DNA of 64,000 bases from Molanna angustata (Eukaryota; Arthropoda; Insecta; Trichoptera; Molannidae), in NCBI GenBank assembly GCA_963576475.1, contig OY754969.1, positions 30,299,226 to 30,363,225 of the forward strand, given 5' to 3'. Below, piece by piece: positions 1 to 13,802 of the stretch (position 1 is its first letter; each line of letters opens with the position of its first letter). Below the pieces are notes generated by a model. It saw only the letters and a list, made by a program, of their open reading frames with translations. It did no database searches and was not told the DNA's origin. A program made the position numbers and the translations under genes.

Positions 1-416
1 AAGCCACACTGTTGCCTCGATCACCTTAACACGATCACATATTCATGAGTCGGCCAGATAAAATATGTAATAAGAGAGAGATGTACACATAGATATATAT
101 TTTCTCTAAACCATAATATATTCATCTTATGATTCCACGGTTCGTTTCGAGAGTGACGCCCTCATACAGCATTTCTTGGTACATCACTCTCGAAATGATT
201 CGCGATCTTGAAACAGATTGGACAAGTGGTTTATAACAAATGATTGGTAATGTATGTAACATAACATAACACATTTGTTTCGAAGATTTTATTAAAATAA
301 ACCGCCGAGTGTTGTATCGTTTTCTGGGATCATTGTTTATTCAATCTTCGTGTTATCTGATTAGAAACTTATGGTATAAACTTTGTTGTATGAGTTTGTA
401 CAGAAATATTTGTTGA
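1..416. other. Unassigned DNA, no gene seen
   Basis: AT-rich sequence with the small hairpin at 145-195. No coding signature. Confidence 0.6.
145..195. repeat. 12-bp-stem hairpin
   Basis: TTTCGAGAGTGA at 145-156 and TCACTCTCGAAA at 184-195 are perfect complements across a 27-base loop. No other context. Confidence 0.6.
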
Positions 417-545
417 TCTATATATTGATACGTGAAACGAAAACTTAGAAACCCTTTTTAAGCAAATTGCGCGCACGGAGGAGTTCGAGATTTGGGATAG
501 TTGCAGTTTGTATGGAGGAGTGCAGAAAGCTAAATTTATATATTA
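417..545 (+). mobile_element. Helitron-like 5' end, fragment
   Basis: Starts TCTATATATTGATACGTGAA with further matches to 55929-56050 (GCGCACG.A.GAGTT.GAGATTTGG, TATGGAGGAG...TGCAGAAA). Similarity fades after about 545, and no matching CTAG-type 3' end was found nearby. Confidence 0.65.
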
Positions 546-839
546 TATCGCTACTCCCACCACCACCCGCTCTGCATATGGGTACTATAAACGGCCCCTT
601 CACAGAACGCTAAGTGAGCGACAAGAAAAAAAATGCATAGCACGAAAAGTAGCTCATGGAGCCCTCTAGATTAGTAATCTCGGCACCATAGTGCAAAAGA
701 AAAATCGACGAATGTGAATGGAGGATTCACACTCGGGGACTTCAGATCTTATAAATGAGAAATATCAGGGGTATGAGCAAGATCTCTGTAAAAAAAAATA
801 ACCTACTGGGAATCTAACAATAGTAAAGCACCATAACTA

Positions 840-1760
840 TGACAAAACTTTTTAAAGGCTTTAAAATTGTTCTTCGAGATTACAAAATCCGCGTGACCAA
901 TGGGACCTTGAAGAGGCCCACGGACAGCAACGAGGAGCTCCGATCTAAAAGAGGACACCATTGGGTGGCAACACTCTCACAGGATATGTTCCGAAGTTTG
1001 GTCTGGGCACTGACAGAACTGACATGAGGCGGAGGGGGCAATATTAAATCGGTGAAGATAACTCTTGAAATTTCCGTGTCCTGTGAAAAATTGAGAAGTC
1101 CAGAAGTCGGGGACAACCCAAGAAGATTTAAGTCGAGTCCTCACGTCAGGAAAAAATAAAAACGATATTCTTCCCACTGAGCAAGCCATCCAACGGGACT
1201 GCCAGATATTCAGCAAATTTTCGAAAACACTTCTTTCAAGATCACTGCGTGACACTCGGCCCTCAGGAGGGAAAAGAAGAACATTTCCAATTACAGAAGA
1301 ACGACCCCGCATTAGATTGAAAATAGCACCTCTACGCTGCATCTCCAGATCTAAGGGTGTCATGCCCGTCAATATAGGCAATGCTTCGGTAGGACTCGTA
1401 CCATATGCTTTGGACAAAGCTATAAGAGCGAATCTTTGGCCTGAGAGCAAAATTCTACGTATATGTTGAAGCTCACAAGCGTGAGACCAACAGCCAGCCG
1501 CATAGCAAGCAATGCCGAGGTAAACTGCCTTATAGAAAAGACAAGAGACTCGAAACTGTAAACCCCATTTTGCCTTGGCGATGTGTGAGATTTTTAAAAA
1601 AGCAGACTTAGCTTTGTCGACACACAATCGTGCATGATTTTTAAAACTCGGTCCTCTTTCCAGAACAACTCCTAAGCAAGTGAGTTGATCCCGAAAACTT
1701 ACATTAGTTCCTAAGAACTTAATAGACGGCTGTCTTTGAAGTAAGCCTTTGAACACCAAG
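840..1760 (-). pseudogene. R1-like LINE, C-terminal part of RT protein, 5' truncated and frameshifted
   Basis: The open frame 977-1759 (minus strand) encodes 260 residues from the RT thumb onward: FLGTNVSFRDQLTCLGVVL, then AFLKISHIAKAKWGL, AVYLGIACYAAGCWSHA, and a region ending in the CCHC-like SCQFCQCPDQTSEHIL. Reading continues only after a frameshift near 976 (CESVATQWCPLLDRSSSLLSVG to a stop near 880). The order of motifs and the terminal CxxC...EH element fit R1-clade LINEs of insects. The RT catalytic core is absent. Confidence 0.82.
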
Positions 1761-2162
1761 CCATATGTCTTATTAAGAGCAAATTATATATGACATGTGC
1801 ATAGATTAATAATAAAACTATAGAATACTCATTCCCATACAATACCTCACTGAAAAAGTGAAGCCGTTTTATTGGCCGACTCGTGTCAATATATGTATGA
1901 CTCTGCTGGTAGACATTGTTCGTATAGTACTACTCGTTATGACTACGTAAATAATTTTGCAAGCAGTTAAAAAATTCCCTATTTAAGAACGTATCACGCA
2001 GACGGCCAAATGATCAATGAATGCTCGTAGCAAAATGTTGACCAAATTAGTCAACATAAAGCAGTCGCGTTTACTGCAGGCTAAAGAGTATTCTATACTA
2101 TTATTATTCTATGGACATGTGTTACACATACATTAAATTAAATAAAAAAATATTTCGCGTCA

Positions 2163-2262
2163 ATCAATCAATCATATATAGAACTCCATAAGATAATAAT
2201 ATCCATGATATGGGTTATCACGAGGGTTTTGATTCCACCATTTGACGGACGGGCTTTCTAGC
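2163..2262 (+). mobile_element. Half copy of a foldback MITE
   Basis: TAGAACTCCATA..ATAATA, ATCCATGATA.GGGTTATCAC and GGGTTTTGATTCCACCA match the right arm of the palindromic element at 60482-60666. The left arm is missing. Confidence 0.75.
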
Positions 2263-2308
2263 ATCGCTCATTCTTTTTATGTGGCCAAATCAGGGCATTT
2301 ATTTTCAT

Positions 2309-2491
2309 CTTTTTTTTATATAAAAAATGTATATGTCCTTGTTAAACAAGTACATATACATCTTCCTACGTTCCCTAAAATAAGCATAAATGCTTGTGCT
2401 ATAGGTGAACGAAATCGGTCGAGGCAGGATTCGAACTCGCGACCACTGGATTACTAATCTAATGCGCTAACCGCTCTGCCATCGACCCATC
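2309..2491 (-). mobile_element. tRNA-derived SINE, family C, copy 1
   Basis: On the minus strand the head reads GGTCGATGGCAGAGCGGTTA (box A) and GAGTTCGAATCCTGCC (box B), folding like a tRNA with a GGTCGA/TCGACC acceptor. A body with TATAGCACAAGCATTTATGC and ACATATACATTTTTTAT follows, then an A-rich tail. The same head plus body occurs at 37196-37343 and 43838-44011, showing that this is a SINE and not a single tRNA gene. Confidence 0.88.
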
Positions 2492-3845
2492 TTAACCCAT
2501 CCATCTTTCTCATGTTTGTTTCAATCGTGCATTCGCGTCGGATACTTCATTTCTTCTTTTAATAATAATAGCCTTTATATATACATAGTTAAAGAGAAAA
2601 TTCAGAGAAAATATGGTTTTCGTATGAACTTCTTAAACCGTATATGTATTTTTATTAATTACATATTCCTATTGTTGACCGAAAGAATTTTGTACGGACA
2701 TCAAGTAATCACCTTGAAGATCGCCCTGTGATGGCGTCGAAATAATTATGTTGGAATTCTGTACATTATGGTCTATTTATTTTAATGTTGTTCTTCGCGT
2801 GGAGGATTCACGCATGGCCGCTGGTCCTCGAAATTGCTGTTTTAATAATTATTAATATATGTATCTTATACCTATTTCTATCTCAATATTCACCGCTTTC
2901 CTCGGCTTAGCTTGCGAACAATGCAATCGTACATTATCGTAGTAGTTCTGCAGATTGTTTTTTACGCTGTGGAATATGCTTGGTGTATAACAAGTTTTGT
3001 CTAAAAAGAAAACAAAACATTCGAGACATTCTGTTGCCAATAATAATACAGGGACATCCCTAACATATTGGAGGGTAATTAACAATGACCAATTATTATG
3101 CACTAATTTTTGAATAGTGATAGTTTTTTACTAATGTTGTGTAGATACAATTATTTTATTATAAGATATGGTTTATGTAGCATAGCACCCCTGCTCATGG
3201 ACTGAAATGGACCTTACTAATATTTTATACCGTGTGTTCGTTTGTCATTTCATTTAAGAGGACATAATATTACGCTAAATCTAGTAACTAGAAAACATGA
3301 TATATTAAAACCGCCTAATTCACTATGAAGTTACGCGTTAGTAAGGGAAACTATCGCGTGCGTTAAAAAGGTTTATATGTGATTTAAATTATCGGAAACC
3401 CAAAATTTGTTGATTTTTTGCATTTTAAGAACAAACCTTAGTTGAAATGAAAAAACTTTATAGGTCATTCACTTTGATTTTATGCACTCTTTAAGCATAA
3501 AATATAAAAGATTTAATTCTCTACGATACATATGGAGTAATTTAAAAAAAATAAGATATTTTTAGTATTTTTTTTATTACAGTTTAGGCTGAATTTTAAA
3601 ATTGTGTGACGAACATTCACCAGAGAAATGTTGAAAACACTATTTTTTCTATAAACACATTGTTTAACATGTTTCAGGAATTTGATTTGAAATTGGGGTG
3701 TTTAGGTGTATATGCCCCCTTAATATTTTCATTGTTATCTAGAAATACACTTTTTACAACATTAATTTATAAATATGTAAAAAAGTTTAGCATTGGTAAT
3801 GAGATAACTCGTGCCCGGGCGAATGTTAAAATATTTTTTTTTATT

Positions 3846-4080
3846 GACAAACTTTTTAACATCTAGAGACGAAGTTGGGATATTATAGAAGAACCAGGAA
3901 CTCAAGGCACCTACAAGACTTACGACCTGTCATCGGCTGGTTCACGTGATCACTTTATGCGCTTGCCCAACGTTCGCAACGTATATTTTAATAATTCACC
4001 TGAAAATAAGACATTAGTACTATTGCCATCTATGAAGTAACGAAGAAACCTTTTTTGTAACGCCATCTATTGAGAAAGTG
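3846..4080 (+). mobile_element. MITE family A, partial copy
   Basis: TTTTTAACATCTAGAGACGAAG begins the copy, with the shared interior CACCTACAAGACTTACGACC, TGTCATCGGCTGGTT and AACGCCATCTATTGAG. The right terminal repeat is not preserved. Compare the complete copy at 11595-11917. Confidence 0.8.
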
Positions 4081-4085
4081 GTTTA

Positions 4086-5460
4086 TTTGTAAACAAATCG
4101 GTCAAAATAATCATTGAACTTTTATCGTGTAGTTAAGTTTAATTTTCAATTTATATAAAAAAAATTTTGTTTTGAAATAATATTTTTTCGCTACGATTCT
4201 AATTAATTAACATTGACGAAAAAATCTATACTGGATATGTTGTATAATTTTTTATGTTACAGTTTTTACCTATAGCATGATGCAACTCTACCCAAAGTAT
4301 GAAAATAAAATCTTTGGAATTTTACCTGTTTTTCTCACATTTCATTTAGTTTACCGCGTATCCTATCGTTGAAATAATTACCTATTACATATTCTACACA
4401 GTTTGAAATCTGCAAAAGTTCTATTTTTTTATTTGAGTAGATTAATTTACGTAGGTACCTACCATTTATATGTACAAATATTTTATATTTTTTATGATTG
4501 TGTAGGTAACTATAATATCCATTAATAAGGTGATATAAAATATTTCTTAATAAATCTTTTTATTTAATCAATCATTTGAATATAACTGCACTTCAAAGTA
4601 GCGCTAATTCATTGTATAAATTAGCACCTAATTCGTAACAAGGTTAAATTAAATATTACAAAATTGAAACTACAGTTTCTTAAATTTGAGAGAATTTTCA
4701 AAATATTTATTAATTTGTGACCAAAAACACGTTGATAGTTTAAAAATATGTCACATAGACGATCCAGAAAATATTAATGGAACAGAAAATCTAATATAAC
4801 AACTAAAATTAAATACAGCCTCTTTATATTTCGCTATTATTTATTTTAATAAACAAGGCAAGTGTACTTATCTTTTTTTGTCAATTAATTTTGTTTTTAT
4901 ATAAAATAAAAATGATTTTCAAAATATTTTATAATGATAGACATATCTTAAGAAGATAAAATATTTCATATGTGACAAAGAAAAGTCTTTCGTATAAAAA
5001 ATGTGCGTTACGTGAACTAACGCAGTAACATTATTAATTTGATTATAGATTCGATCGCTTTTTTGCTTTTAATTTGATTTAATAAATTATGAAACGTTCC
5101 CCAAAAATATTAAAAAAAAACATTGAATGTATCTTTAGCAAATATTTGTTGTTTCAATTATCTGTTACTAATAAGAAATGACAAAAGTTGTGCATGTAGA
5201 CATGTTAACCGCACATAAAATGCCGTAAAACCAATATGCTGTGTTTATTTGATTTTTCATATATTATTTAGGTAAGTAAGGATGTTCATGTGTGTGTGGT
5301 GTTGTTGTATAAATTTAATATACACAGAGAGCTTAGTGTTTTGTTATGTAAATAGCTGACAATGACCTGTCAAGTAGTCTATGTATTTCCATTACTGCAT
5401 TGTCGAATTATTTCAACAGACATTTGGGTAATACTTAAAACAAAATGTTGGTTTGCTTAT
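4086..5460. other. Unassigned AT-rich DNA
   Basis: No exon-like, TE-coding or repeat boundary recognised. Contains a GTAGGTACCTACC motif near 4453. Confidence 0.6.
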
Positions 5461-5479
5461 TCAAATTGTATACATACAT

Positions 5480-6150
5480 ACCATCACGCCATGTCCCTCG
5501 CGGGGTAAGCATAGAGAACCGAACGCCTCATTTTACTATCCTGCCCCTCTAGACAACGTGTCATTTAGCTCAAGAAAAGAAACAAGAAAAGATAACTCAA
5601 TGTATGGAAGTGACAGTTGTCACGTGACAGCAAGTCTCACTTCAATACATTGAATTGTCTTTTCTTGAGCTAAATGACACTCTGTCTAGGGGGGCTGGCA
5701 CGCATCCATCGTCTCGTCAACATTCATGCATCGTCTCATACATGTTCGTCTGTTGTTTACGCTTCTCACATTTCCGTCTTTCAGTTCATCGTTGACATGG
5801 TCGTGCCATCCCTTTCTTGGGCGGCCCCGACCTCTCATTCCATTCTTGTACGCAATGTATATTTTCTTCCTCAGGCGTTCCTCGTTCATTCTCCCCATGT
5901 GACCAAACCATATCGATGTGTTAACTTTAATTCTATTAATGACATCTTTCTTCATTTGACATTTTTTCCTTATGTCCTAATTTCTTACCCTGTCATTCAT
6001 CGTTCTATTACATATTCTTCTTAGTGATCTCATTTTAACTGCATTTATTCTGCTTTCGTGCGGCTTCTGCCATGTCCAGATTTCACTTGCATACGTCAAT
6101 TTTTGCACTAAGATTAAGTTATGAATGGCAACTTTGGCATCCTTTGTATA
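5480..6150 (-). pseudogene. LINE 3' end (RTE-like C terminus and 3' tail)
   Basis: Minus-strand reading gives SEIWTWQKPHESRINAVKMR, then frameshifted IWFGHMGRMNEERLRKKIYI and RGRGRPRKGWHDHVNDELKD, with NRRTCMRRCMNVDE. These are the hallmark motifs after the RT domain of many insect LINEs. The 3' tail GCGTGATGGTATG followed by TATG repeats is at 5465-5495. A 150-bp inverted-repeat element is inserted at 5544-5693. A second example of this family is at 43161-44170. Confidence 0.82.
5544..5693. mobile_element. Small inverted-repeat element inside LINE 3' region
   Basis: CCCCTCTAGACAACGTGTCA with TTTAGCTCAAGAAAAGA at the left end is mirrored by TCTTTTCTTGAGCTAAATGA with CACTCTGTCTAGGGGG at the right. 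The inverted repeats are about 35 bp in a 150-bp unit, MITE-like. Confidence 0.85.
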
Positions 6151-9100
6151 CGCAGTAAAAATCGCGCCACAAAAATTTCTGCATTGATTTCCATACTAGT
6201 GAAATTACTAGTAATTTGACTTAATTTAAGTTAATGCGTTTTTGTTACGATATTTTGACTTTTTGCGATATTTTCGCGGTCCACCCCTACGTTTACTTCA
6301 CGAATGTAAATATTTGTTTTCTCAAACAATTATTAGATAAAATCCTTTCTTTTCCTGTCGAATATTGTTTTACCACGCATTTGTCCAAGTTTTTACTGCG
6401 TTTTTATTCATATTCATGCGTCTTTTACCACGTATGTATCACTGAAAAACACAAAGGATAATACAAAATTGCATTGTAGGTTCACAGCTAGCTTTGTCGG
6501 CTTTGAAGTCCTAATCGGGTCAGTTGTGGACCGTTCACTCTTCTTTCCTGCTGTTACTGTTCTACTTTCGCCGTTTACAAATACATTTGATTTGGTTTCA
6601 TTTCTTCTTACATAGTTCATTCATCGTCCAACTTTACATATATTACAGTTCCAAGCCTTCTAAAGTTCTGTTTCCAGGATGGACTTTTATATATTTAAAA
6701 GTATGGATAAACTGATGTAGTGACATCTTTTAGCTACATACTTTGCATTAAATTATATTTTAGCAAGGTCGAATGTGTCATTAATGTGTATATTTTAATT
6801 TAATTAAGTTATAGCTTATTTAATCAAATATTGGATTTATTATCAAAATACAATTATTATTATTCTTATACAGGCACAAAAATATCTTGAACAAAATTAC
6901 AAAACCTGACTATATTATACAACCTCGTGCTGAATGTTTTTATAAATGAAAATTAATGATTATTAATCTTGTATTCATGATGAATAACATCTACGTGGTG
7001 AAGATATTCAGATATCTATCAATATAATAATAGCTATATTCGTGCATAATTATCAGAAAACTAATTTTCTTAAAAGCTTTTTTCTGACTCATCCGCGAAC
7101 AATCTAGTCCCGTGTTTTCAGATTTGAATTATGTTTATTGTTGAGTCGCCATTTCTTGACTCATTATTTAGTGGTCGTCGAGATTTTCCGTTCCACTTGG
7201 TTATACGATGATGGTGATTAACATTTGATTAGTCATTTTTGACCTCTGGTAAGTGTATAGTGTTGACGAAAAAAGAAACATTTTTGTGTATACATTTTGT
7301 AAAACCATGAGTAGTTTTTATTATCAGCGAGGATGTATTGTGGTTTTGAACAAACCTCATCTCGCGATCCCCTTCCAAGACATCAATTTTACCGCATAAT
7401 TTATTTTTTAATATGTGATTAGTACCCACATGGAGTCTAACTTCCGTATCTTTGAATAGTATAGGAACAACAGTCAAATAACTGGTTCAATAACATTTCT
7501 GAATATTGTTAGATTTCTTTAAAAAAAATAATTTACAGCCCGTATGTACATAAATTAGGTACATGTATTGTAGGTACATAAATATTCATGTAAAAAATAT
7601 TACAATGGTCAAATGAAATTTTTGGATTGTGTAAATGACAAGCACATATTATCTATTTTGATTCACACTTCATTCAACTGATATTTTTTTGATTTAATTA
7701 AAAAGGGGTCTTTTATAATCAAGTGTCTATAAATATTCCATTCCACATGCACTTCCTAATACACAATGCGTAAATGCTGTGCCATGGATCCATTAAAGAA
7801 TTAGAATCAGAAATTTTTAGCGTGTGTTAAGCTTTCCATTTTGTGTGTTTTCTGTCATTTTTCGATCACAATATCTTTTCAGAAATAATACCATTTGTAG
7901 TTTCTTTAGTCACCCACCACCGCCTGCTAAGAACACACAAAAACATTATAAGTCAACTTATAATGTTTGAAAGTATAATGAAGAATTATAATAACGTAGA
8001 TATTGTACTCGAAAAAAACTTACTATAATTGAAAGTTGTTTATGGTAAAACTTGTACAATGAAAATGATTATCATGATACTTGTTTTTGCGTGATTATTC
8101 AAAAGTGTTTTTCATAAATCACAAGACAGGTCTCTTGATCAAAATCATCGTACGTAGGTATAACCTCCACGTTCGTCATCTCGGTTCACACCACTTGAGA
8201 TGTGCTATTGACCAACAAGATAATTGGTAGCTTACGTTGATTATGTTTAAAATTAAAAACACGTACATACATACATACGTTGTGAGGAGTAGCCTTTGGC
8301 TAAATTATTGTGAACCTTCTGGTAATTTATGGTTTACGCTGTGAGAAATTCATTCGGAAACCTGCGGCGAATGTAAAAAATCACAACAAAATATATTTGT
8401 TGATAATAATATAATTATAATGCTGAATAACTTGTGTGTCGAATCTAAATACTTGCTCCAGGTGTTATTTGACTAATAGAATTATACTACATTCAAGTAG
8501 ATGGTTGATTTTGTTTATATCTATGTTCACTTTTACGATCGCCGTACTTGTCAAATGTGCAAATTCGAGTACCTACTTTCGGTCAAAACGATTCCGAAAA
8601 TGATTGAAACGAAACAAGAGATATTATGAAGGCAAACGCTACATACAAATTATTACTTAAATCCGCGAGAGCCACAGTTTATCCTGTTTTTATGCATCTC
8701 TGTTGATTAATTTGTATCTGCATGCATAGAATAGACATTGATTAAGATGCGATATTTAACGAATAAAATGATTATCTCGTATGAGGTAGGTACCTACTCT
8801 TTCTATATTTTTTTGTTTCAGCTACAATTGTAAAATATTTAAAAAAAGATGTACTTTATCTATTGATAGGTAACACGTGAATCGTCTTTACGATAAATAA
8901 TCACGATTTATTGAACTCCGTTCACCGGACATTAATCGTGCTGTAATATTTTGGCTGTCATTGGTTTTGGCAGTTGAAGAATTTAATTATATTAATTGTA
9001 TGATCGATGCTAGTTATTGTCGATTTGTTATTAACGCTGTATTATTTAGTCATCTGCTTAATTGTTTAGGTAATTTTACATTAATATATTACTACCGTCT

Positions 9101-9495
9101 TTTAAGATTGATACCGTCGTTTTTCTCACGTCACGACTTTATCTCTGCTACATTTTGACGTGTTTGTGACCTATGAACGTATGTCTACAAAATCGTGAAA
9201 TAATGCGACCATAATTTGATCAATGGGCGAAGGAATATCTATTTTACGACTGATATTAGATTGAATTGGACGAAGATGACCCCAGTCAACTTTAGTAATA
9301 CCAATTAAGTCCGTGGGTACAGCACGAAGCTTAATTCCAAGATCAAAATATTTTTAATTCAATTCATTCGCTTTTTAGTATTTTACCTTTAACTTCAAGA
9401 AACTAGTTGAACTTTGCTAATTATGAAATATTATTCAAAATGAAAATGAAGATTAAAGCTCTGTGTATAATGTTTATGCTGACCAAACCTCTGTA
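6151..9495. other. Unassigned AT-rich DNA
   Basis: Only short open frames with AT-driven composition. No homologous repeat found in the rest of the window. Would be intron or intergenic. Confidence 0.6.
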
Positions 9496-9750
9496 GGGTT
9501 ACTCATGAATTTGATCAACATAAGTTCAGCTTTAGATTTTAGAAATCTTTGAGTTTAAAATTAATTAATTATTTGTATTAATTTATACAAAAATTAATGA
9601 CAATTTCATACTAAACGTTGATTTTAACAAATTTTTATGATTAAATGTAGAGAAAGATTTAAATTAAATTATGATCGAGTACTGATTTATACATTTTTAA
9701 GATAAAGGCAAGATAAGCACGTATTAAGATTGTGTCATGAGTAGCCCCCC
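9496..9750 (+). mobile_element. MITE family D, copy 1
   Basis: Inverted termini GGGTTACTCATGA and TCATGAGTAGCCCCCC. The interior (TTGATCAACATAAGTTCAGC, ATACTAAACGTTGATTTTAA, TATGATCGAGTACTGATTTA) is shared with 43342-43602. Confidence 0.87.
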
Positions 9751-10718
9751 TGATCTTAACAATCTTACTTAACTCGTGTGTAATCCTTTAGTCAACTATG
9801 TTAATCATGGATTTCTGTATTTACTCCTAATGATACATAAATAGGTAATTTAAATATACACACCATATTATGCTATTTCAACTAATGCTGATTTAGTTTT
9901 TGACTGTAATTTTATTTAACTTCTTGATGGTATTTTTTTGGAAATTTGGATTAAAATTTACATCAGTTTACCTCTTTCTTGTCACACTAGAGATGATCAC
10001 CCAGTAACCGCTACCAAGTGTTAATAAATGATTGCAGTGGAACTAGTAAAACCAATTGTTTTATTTAACCAAAAACGATTTTTTACTAATTTTACTTGTG
10101 TAATATTTTGGTGTACAACAATTTGACTCTACTGTATACCAAGTTACTGATATTATTTGTCATCAAAATGTCAGTCCGATCTCTTATCCCACGGAACCAT
10201 ATCAAATGTCAGATGATACGGTCGTGTCTTGGAACACCTATAGTGAAATAAGATACCGACGTGATGGCCCTATCACGATTTGTGTAGATACTCGACCTAC
10301 CTACCTATGTACCTACATCTTGCTAATATTATAGAAAATAGTCTACTCGTGTACACCATGGATGAAAATATTTTGCTGCGGATACATATTTGAAAAGGAA
10401 ACGATATAAACTTATCAAAACAATTTTATATCGACATTGTAGGTACGTTTGAAGAATGCGTTAATTGATCTTCCGGCAGTATTCACAAATCCATTATTAC
10501 ATCGCATGTATTTTCAATGCAAAATGCAAGAGAGCAGTCAGCGGTGGTTCGGACAAATAAGCAGGAGATTTCCAGAATTATGTAGTTTGGGCAACAGGAC
10601 ATAAGCCCATTTAAGTATTGAAAACAAATCGTATTTGAAAAGATAGTATATCTATAGAAACCAAGTGAAGTACATTTTTTCCTATTAGGGATTATGACGC
10701 ATTTTTCAACTTCGGTTT

Positions 10719-10775
10719 TTGGGTGCGTGTTAAATTAATATTTGACATAATTAGCCGTTAGTAATCCGATAACGT
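10719..10775 (+). mobile_element. SINE family B, tail fragment
   Basis: TTGGGTGCGTGTTAAATTAA, TATTTGACATAATTAGCCGT and TAGT match the tail of the copy at 12714-12905. The tRNA-like head is missing. Confidence 0.7.
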
Positions 10776-11594
10776 TCACGCTAAAAAGCCAAATTGTTAA
10801 CCATATCGCATGACTAAATTTTTTTCAGAATTTTTAATAGATTTTATTGACGATTTGCGTAAATTATCGGTTATTTCGTATGAAACATTATCTTGTGTTC
10901 CCCGTTCACTGTATTTTTTATAATAAAAATTTTCCATTTGTTTTGTATATTATAACGGCACGATCCGATATAATTGCAACAGATAACGTAGCTATTACTA
11001 TTCTACTACTGTACTATTCTACTACTACACTTACACATTGGTCCAGATAACCATCCGACTGATGACGTCACTTCCCGGCCTCGGGCGATTGGAAACCATC
11101 AACATGGATACTTGAAACTGTTTTAACCTTAACTACATAGGTACACTACATCTAACATAAATACGTTCCATGTGCCTTCTTAATCTACTGCCCACAGACA
11201 AGAATTATCCAATTAATTAAGATAACATCAACTTGATGGAAAACTTAGCAAGGATTACTAAAAAAAAATAATTCCCTTTACATTAAAATGAAGAAAACAG
11301 TTCGTTTCATTCTAAATATTGATTCTTTCTTTCTACAAGGACATCATCATAAAGACTATATTGACCACGTAGCGATCGACGCCGTATAATAAATATGTAG
11401 AAAAAAATAAATTGCATTATTCATTTTCATGGAATTCTACCAAATAAACATTAACATAACGCATTTCCTTTCTGCGAACCTCCCTTGATAACCTGCACTA
11501 AAAGAAAAATGGAAACATATTCCTTTTATAAAAAAATAAGAATAAAGGTACTTCGAACGGATTTCTAGTTTTCAAAGCATTTCTTTCTCATGAC

Positions 11595-11917
11595 ATTTTT
11601 TTAACATCTCAATAGAGACGAAGATGAAATATTATAGGAGAACTAGGAACTCGTGACACCTACCTGTCATCGGCTGGTTTACGTGATAACTTTATGCGCT
11701 TGAGCAACGTTCACCAATCATGCATTCCTATGGAGTTCCCTATTAATCCATTTTTTTTAATTTCTGTATATTTTAATCATGAATTCTGTTCATTTGAAAA
11801 TAAGCTGAAACACCTTGGCCATCTATGAAGTGACGAAGAAACCTTCTTATAACGCCATCTATCGAGTAATTGGTCCTATAAAATTCCATCTTCGTCTCTA
11901 TTGAGATGTTAAAAAAA
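11595..11917 (+). mobile_element. MITE family A, complete copy with terminal inverted repeats
   Basis: Inverted ends TTTTTTTAACATCTCAATAG...ACGAAGATG and CATCTTCGTCTCTATTGAGATGTTAAAAAAA delimit about 323 bp. The interior CGGCTGGTTTACGTGATAAC and AACGCCATCTATCGAG is shared with 3846-4080 and 22115-22375. It has no ORF, so it is a non-autonomous DNA transposon. Confidence 0.9.
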
Positions 11918-12713
11918 TCGTCATAAAATATTGACTCCGTATAGGGAAAAAAACAATGTTTGCGTAGGTATATGCAACTATAAAAGTATTCGATTTCTTT
12001 CTCACTTATTTCAAAGTTATTTCAAAAACGCTTATGTTATTGTATGACACATTCATATTTAGATGAAAATTTTATCAATGCCTGACGAGAATAATACGAA
12101 CTAATACGAACGACGATACGAGTTCTAATACGAACTTTCAGTAAAATAGTCGTCGTAAAGTAAAAAAATAATAGATTTAGTGTGTACAAAAACATCAGCA
12201 ACCATGAATTATCTTTGGTTAAAACAAGTTACATAATTGCTGTCAATGGTTTTACTAGATGACAAATGATATTGACAAAACCACCTATTTTCGTGTCACT
12301 TTTTGTTGTTGTAGGTAAGTATTGGCTATCTCATTATTTGTCATTCAACCGAAAATATAGCACTTATTACTTAATGATCATAATGCTTTCCGTCGTAGAG
12401 TAATAGTTAGTTACTTGAACCGAATGCTAACGTTATAGGTGTACTTTCTATGAAATATTATAAAAATATATTAATAAAGCAGTGTATGTTTGACCGCCTG
12501 TGCATCTGTCTATCTGTGTGCCCAACGTAGCGATGAAACTGTGATATCAAGGTACTCGAAATTTAATTTTGTATGAGTGTTTCTGGAAGGTAGAACTTGT
12601 CTAAAATATGTATATTGTCACTAGGCAAAAAAACTAGCCTCTCCATTACGATATGATACAATAACGTATAACTGTCAAGGTTCGCCAAGGTTCCTTAAGA
12701 GGCTATAAGTCGG

Positions 12714-12905
12714 CCTTCGTGGCTCAGTTGGTTAGTATCTGACTGATGATCCAAAGGTTCGATTCCCGGTGGTGGCACAGTTTTTAATAAATTGTGTTTT
12801 CAGTCTGGATCTGTGAGACGATTAATATCGCTAGTGTCCAGAACGTGGCAACTTGTTATTGGGTGCGTGTTAAATCAATATTTGACATGGTACCTGTTAG
12901 TTGCC
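12714..12905 (+). mobile_element. tRNA-derived SINE, family B
   Basis: The head GGCCTTCGTGGCTCAGTTGG (box A) and AAGGTTCGATTCCCGG (box B) is followed by TGGCACAGTTTTT, GTCTGGATCTGTGAGACGAT and the tail TTGGGTGCGTGTTAAATCAA. Related fragments are at 10719 and 45538. Confidence 0.85.
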
Positions 12906-13599
12906 CGAGAAGTATTGTAAAATAATATAAAAATATAGTATAATTTTGAAAATCTTTTCCCCAGTACCCTCAAAAGGTATACGTCTTTAATATAAAGAAC
13001 AGTTTGTATTTACATATTTATTCTATTGCATGAGTTTTTTTTTTAAATTGAATTTGTGTAATACTTTTCTTGTAAAATTACTTTTATATAGTAACACCCT
13101 TTTTTATTTTTTTATTGCAAGTAACTAAAAGAACTACAATGCCTATGAAGTAGATTTCAATTGAAAGAGAACATGAAAATCTACCGGCTGAGCTTTTTAC
13201 TATTTTAATATTGTATATCACAGATTAGGTGATATACAATATTTTTTCGTATTTCATACATTACAAGGTAATTTTTTTGTACATCCGTATGCCCAGGGTA
13301 TACAGGGGCCTTAACGCAAAAATCTATTTTTTGACGCACTCTACTCAAAACTTGTAGATAAATAATTTTTTTTTTATTTATTAACAAAAACAATACAAGG
13401 TTCACATATAAATCATAATTTAAAAAGGTATACAATTTCCATAATATTATTCATAATAACCCTCTTTAATTGAGATAAAATCTCGTTTTAAAAGAGGGGA
13501 GTATCTATTTAATATTGTTACATTTGCCAAAACATTGTACATCTACTAAAAAATATGAAGCTACACAAAACAAGAATGAAATAACAAAAAGTAAATAAA

Positions 13600-13800
13600 T
13601 AAATCAGTACAATTTTTTAATTTTATTTTTAAATATATTATAATTTTTTTCGAGTCTAAGACTCAAAGGGAGTTCATTAAACCACTTAGTACCTTTATAC
13701 TTATAGAAATGTTGTGAGGCAGTTGTACGTAAAAGAGGAATGGTAATACATCCTAATAATGAACAATAAGTGTTTTCACTTTTCACTAACATTTTTTTTA
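13600..13800 (-). pseudogene. LINE RT protein, extreme C-terminal remnant
   Basis: The minus-strand frame includes IPLLRTTASQHFYKYKGTKW and FNELPLSLRLEKNYNIFKNK, the pattern (RT...Y.G.K.WN.LP...F...IK) that ends many CR1/jockey-type RT proteins. The upstream part of the frame is AT-rich and unrecognised. It is a fragment only. Confidence 0.6.
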
Positions 13801-13802
13801 TA

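Noticed and set aside
880..1116. Separate 78-codon minus-strand gene
   Set aside because: It is the frameshifted continuation of the R1-like LINE protein.
2400..2491. Functional tRNA gene on the minus strand
   Set aside because: The same head and body occur three times; a SINE explains it.
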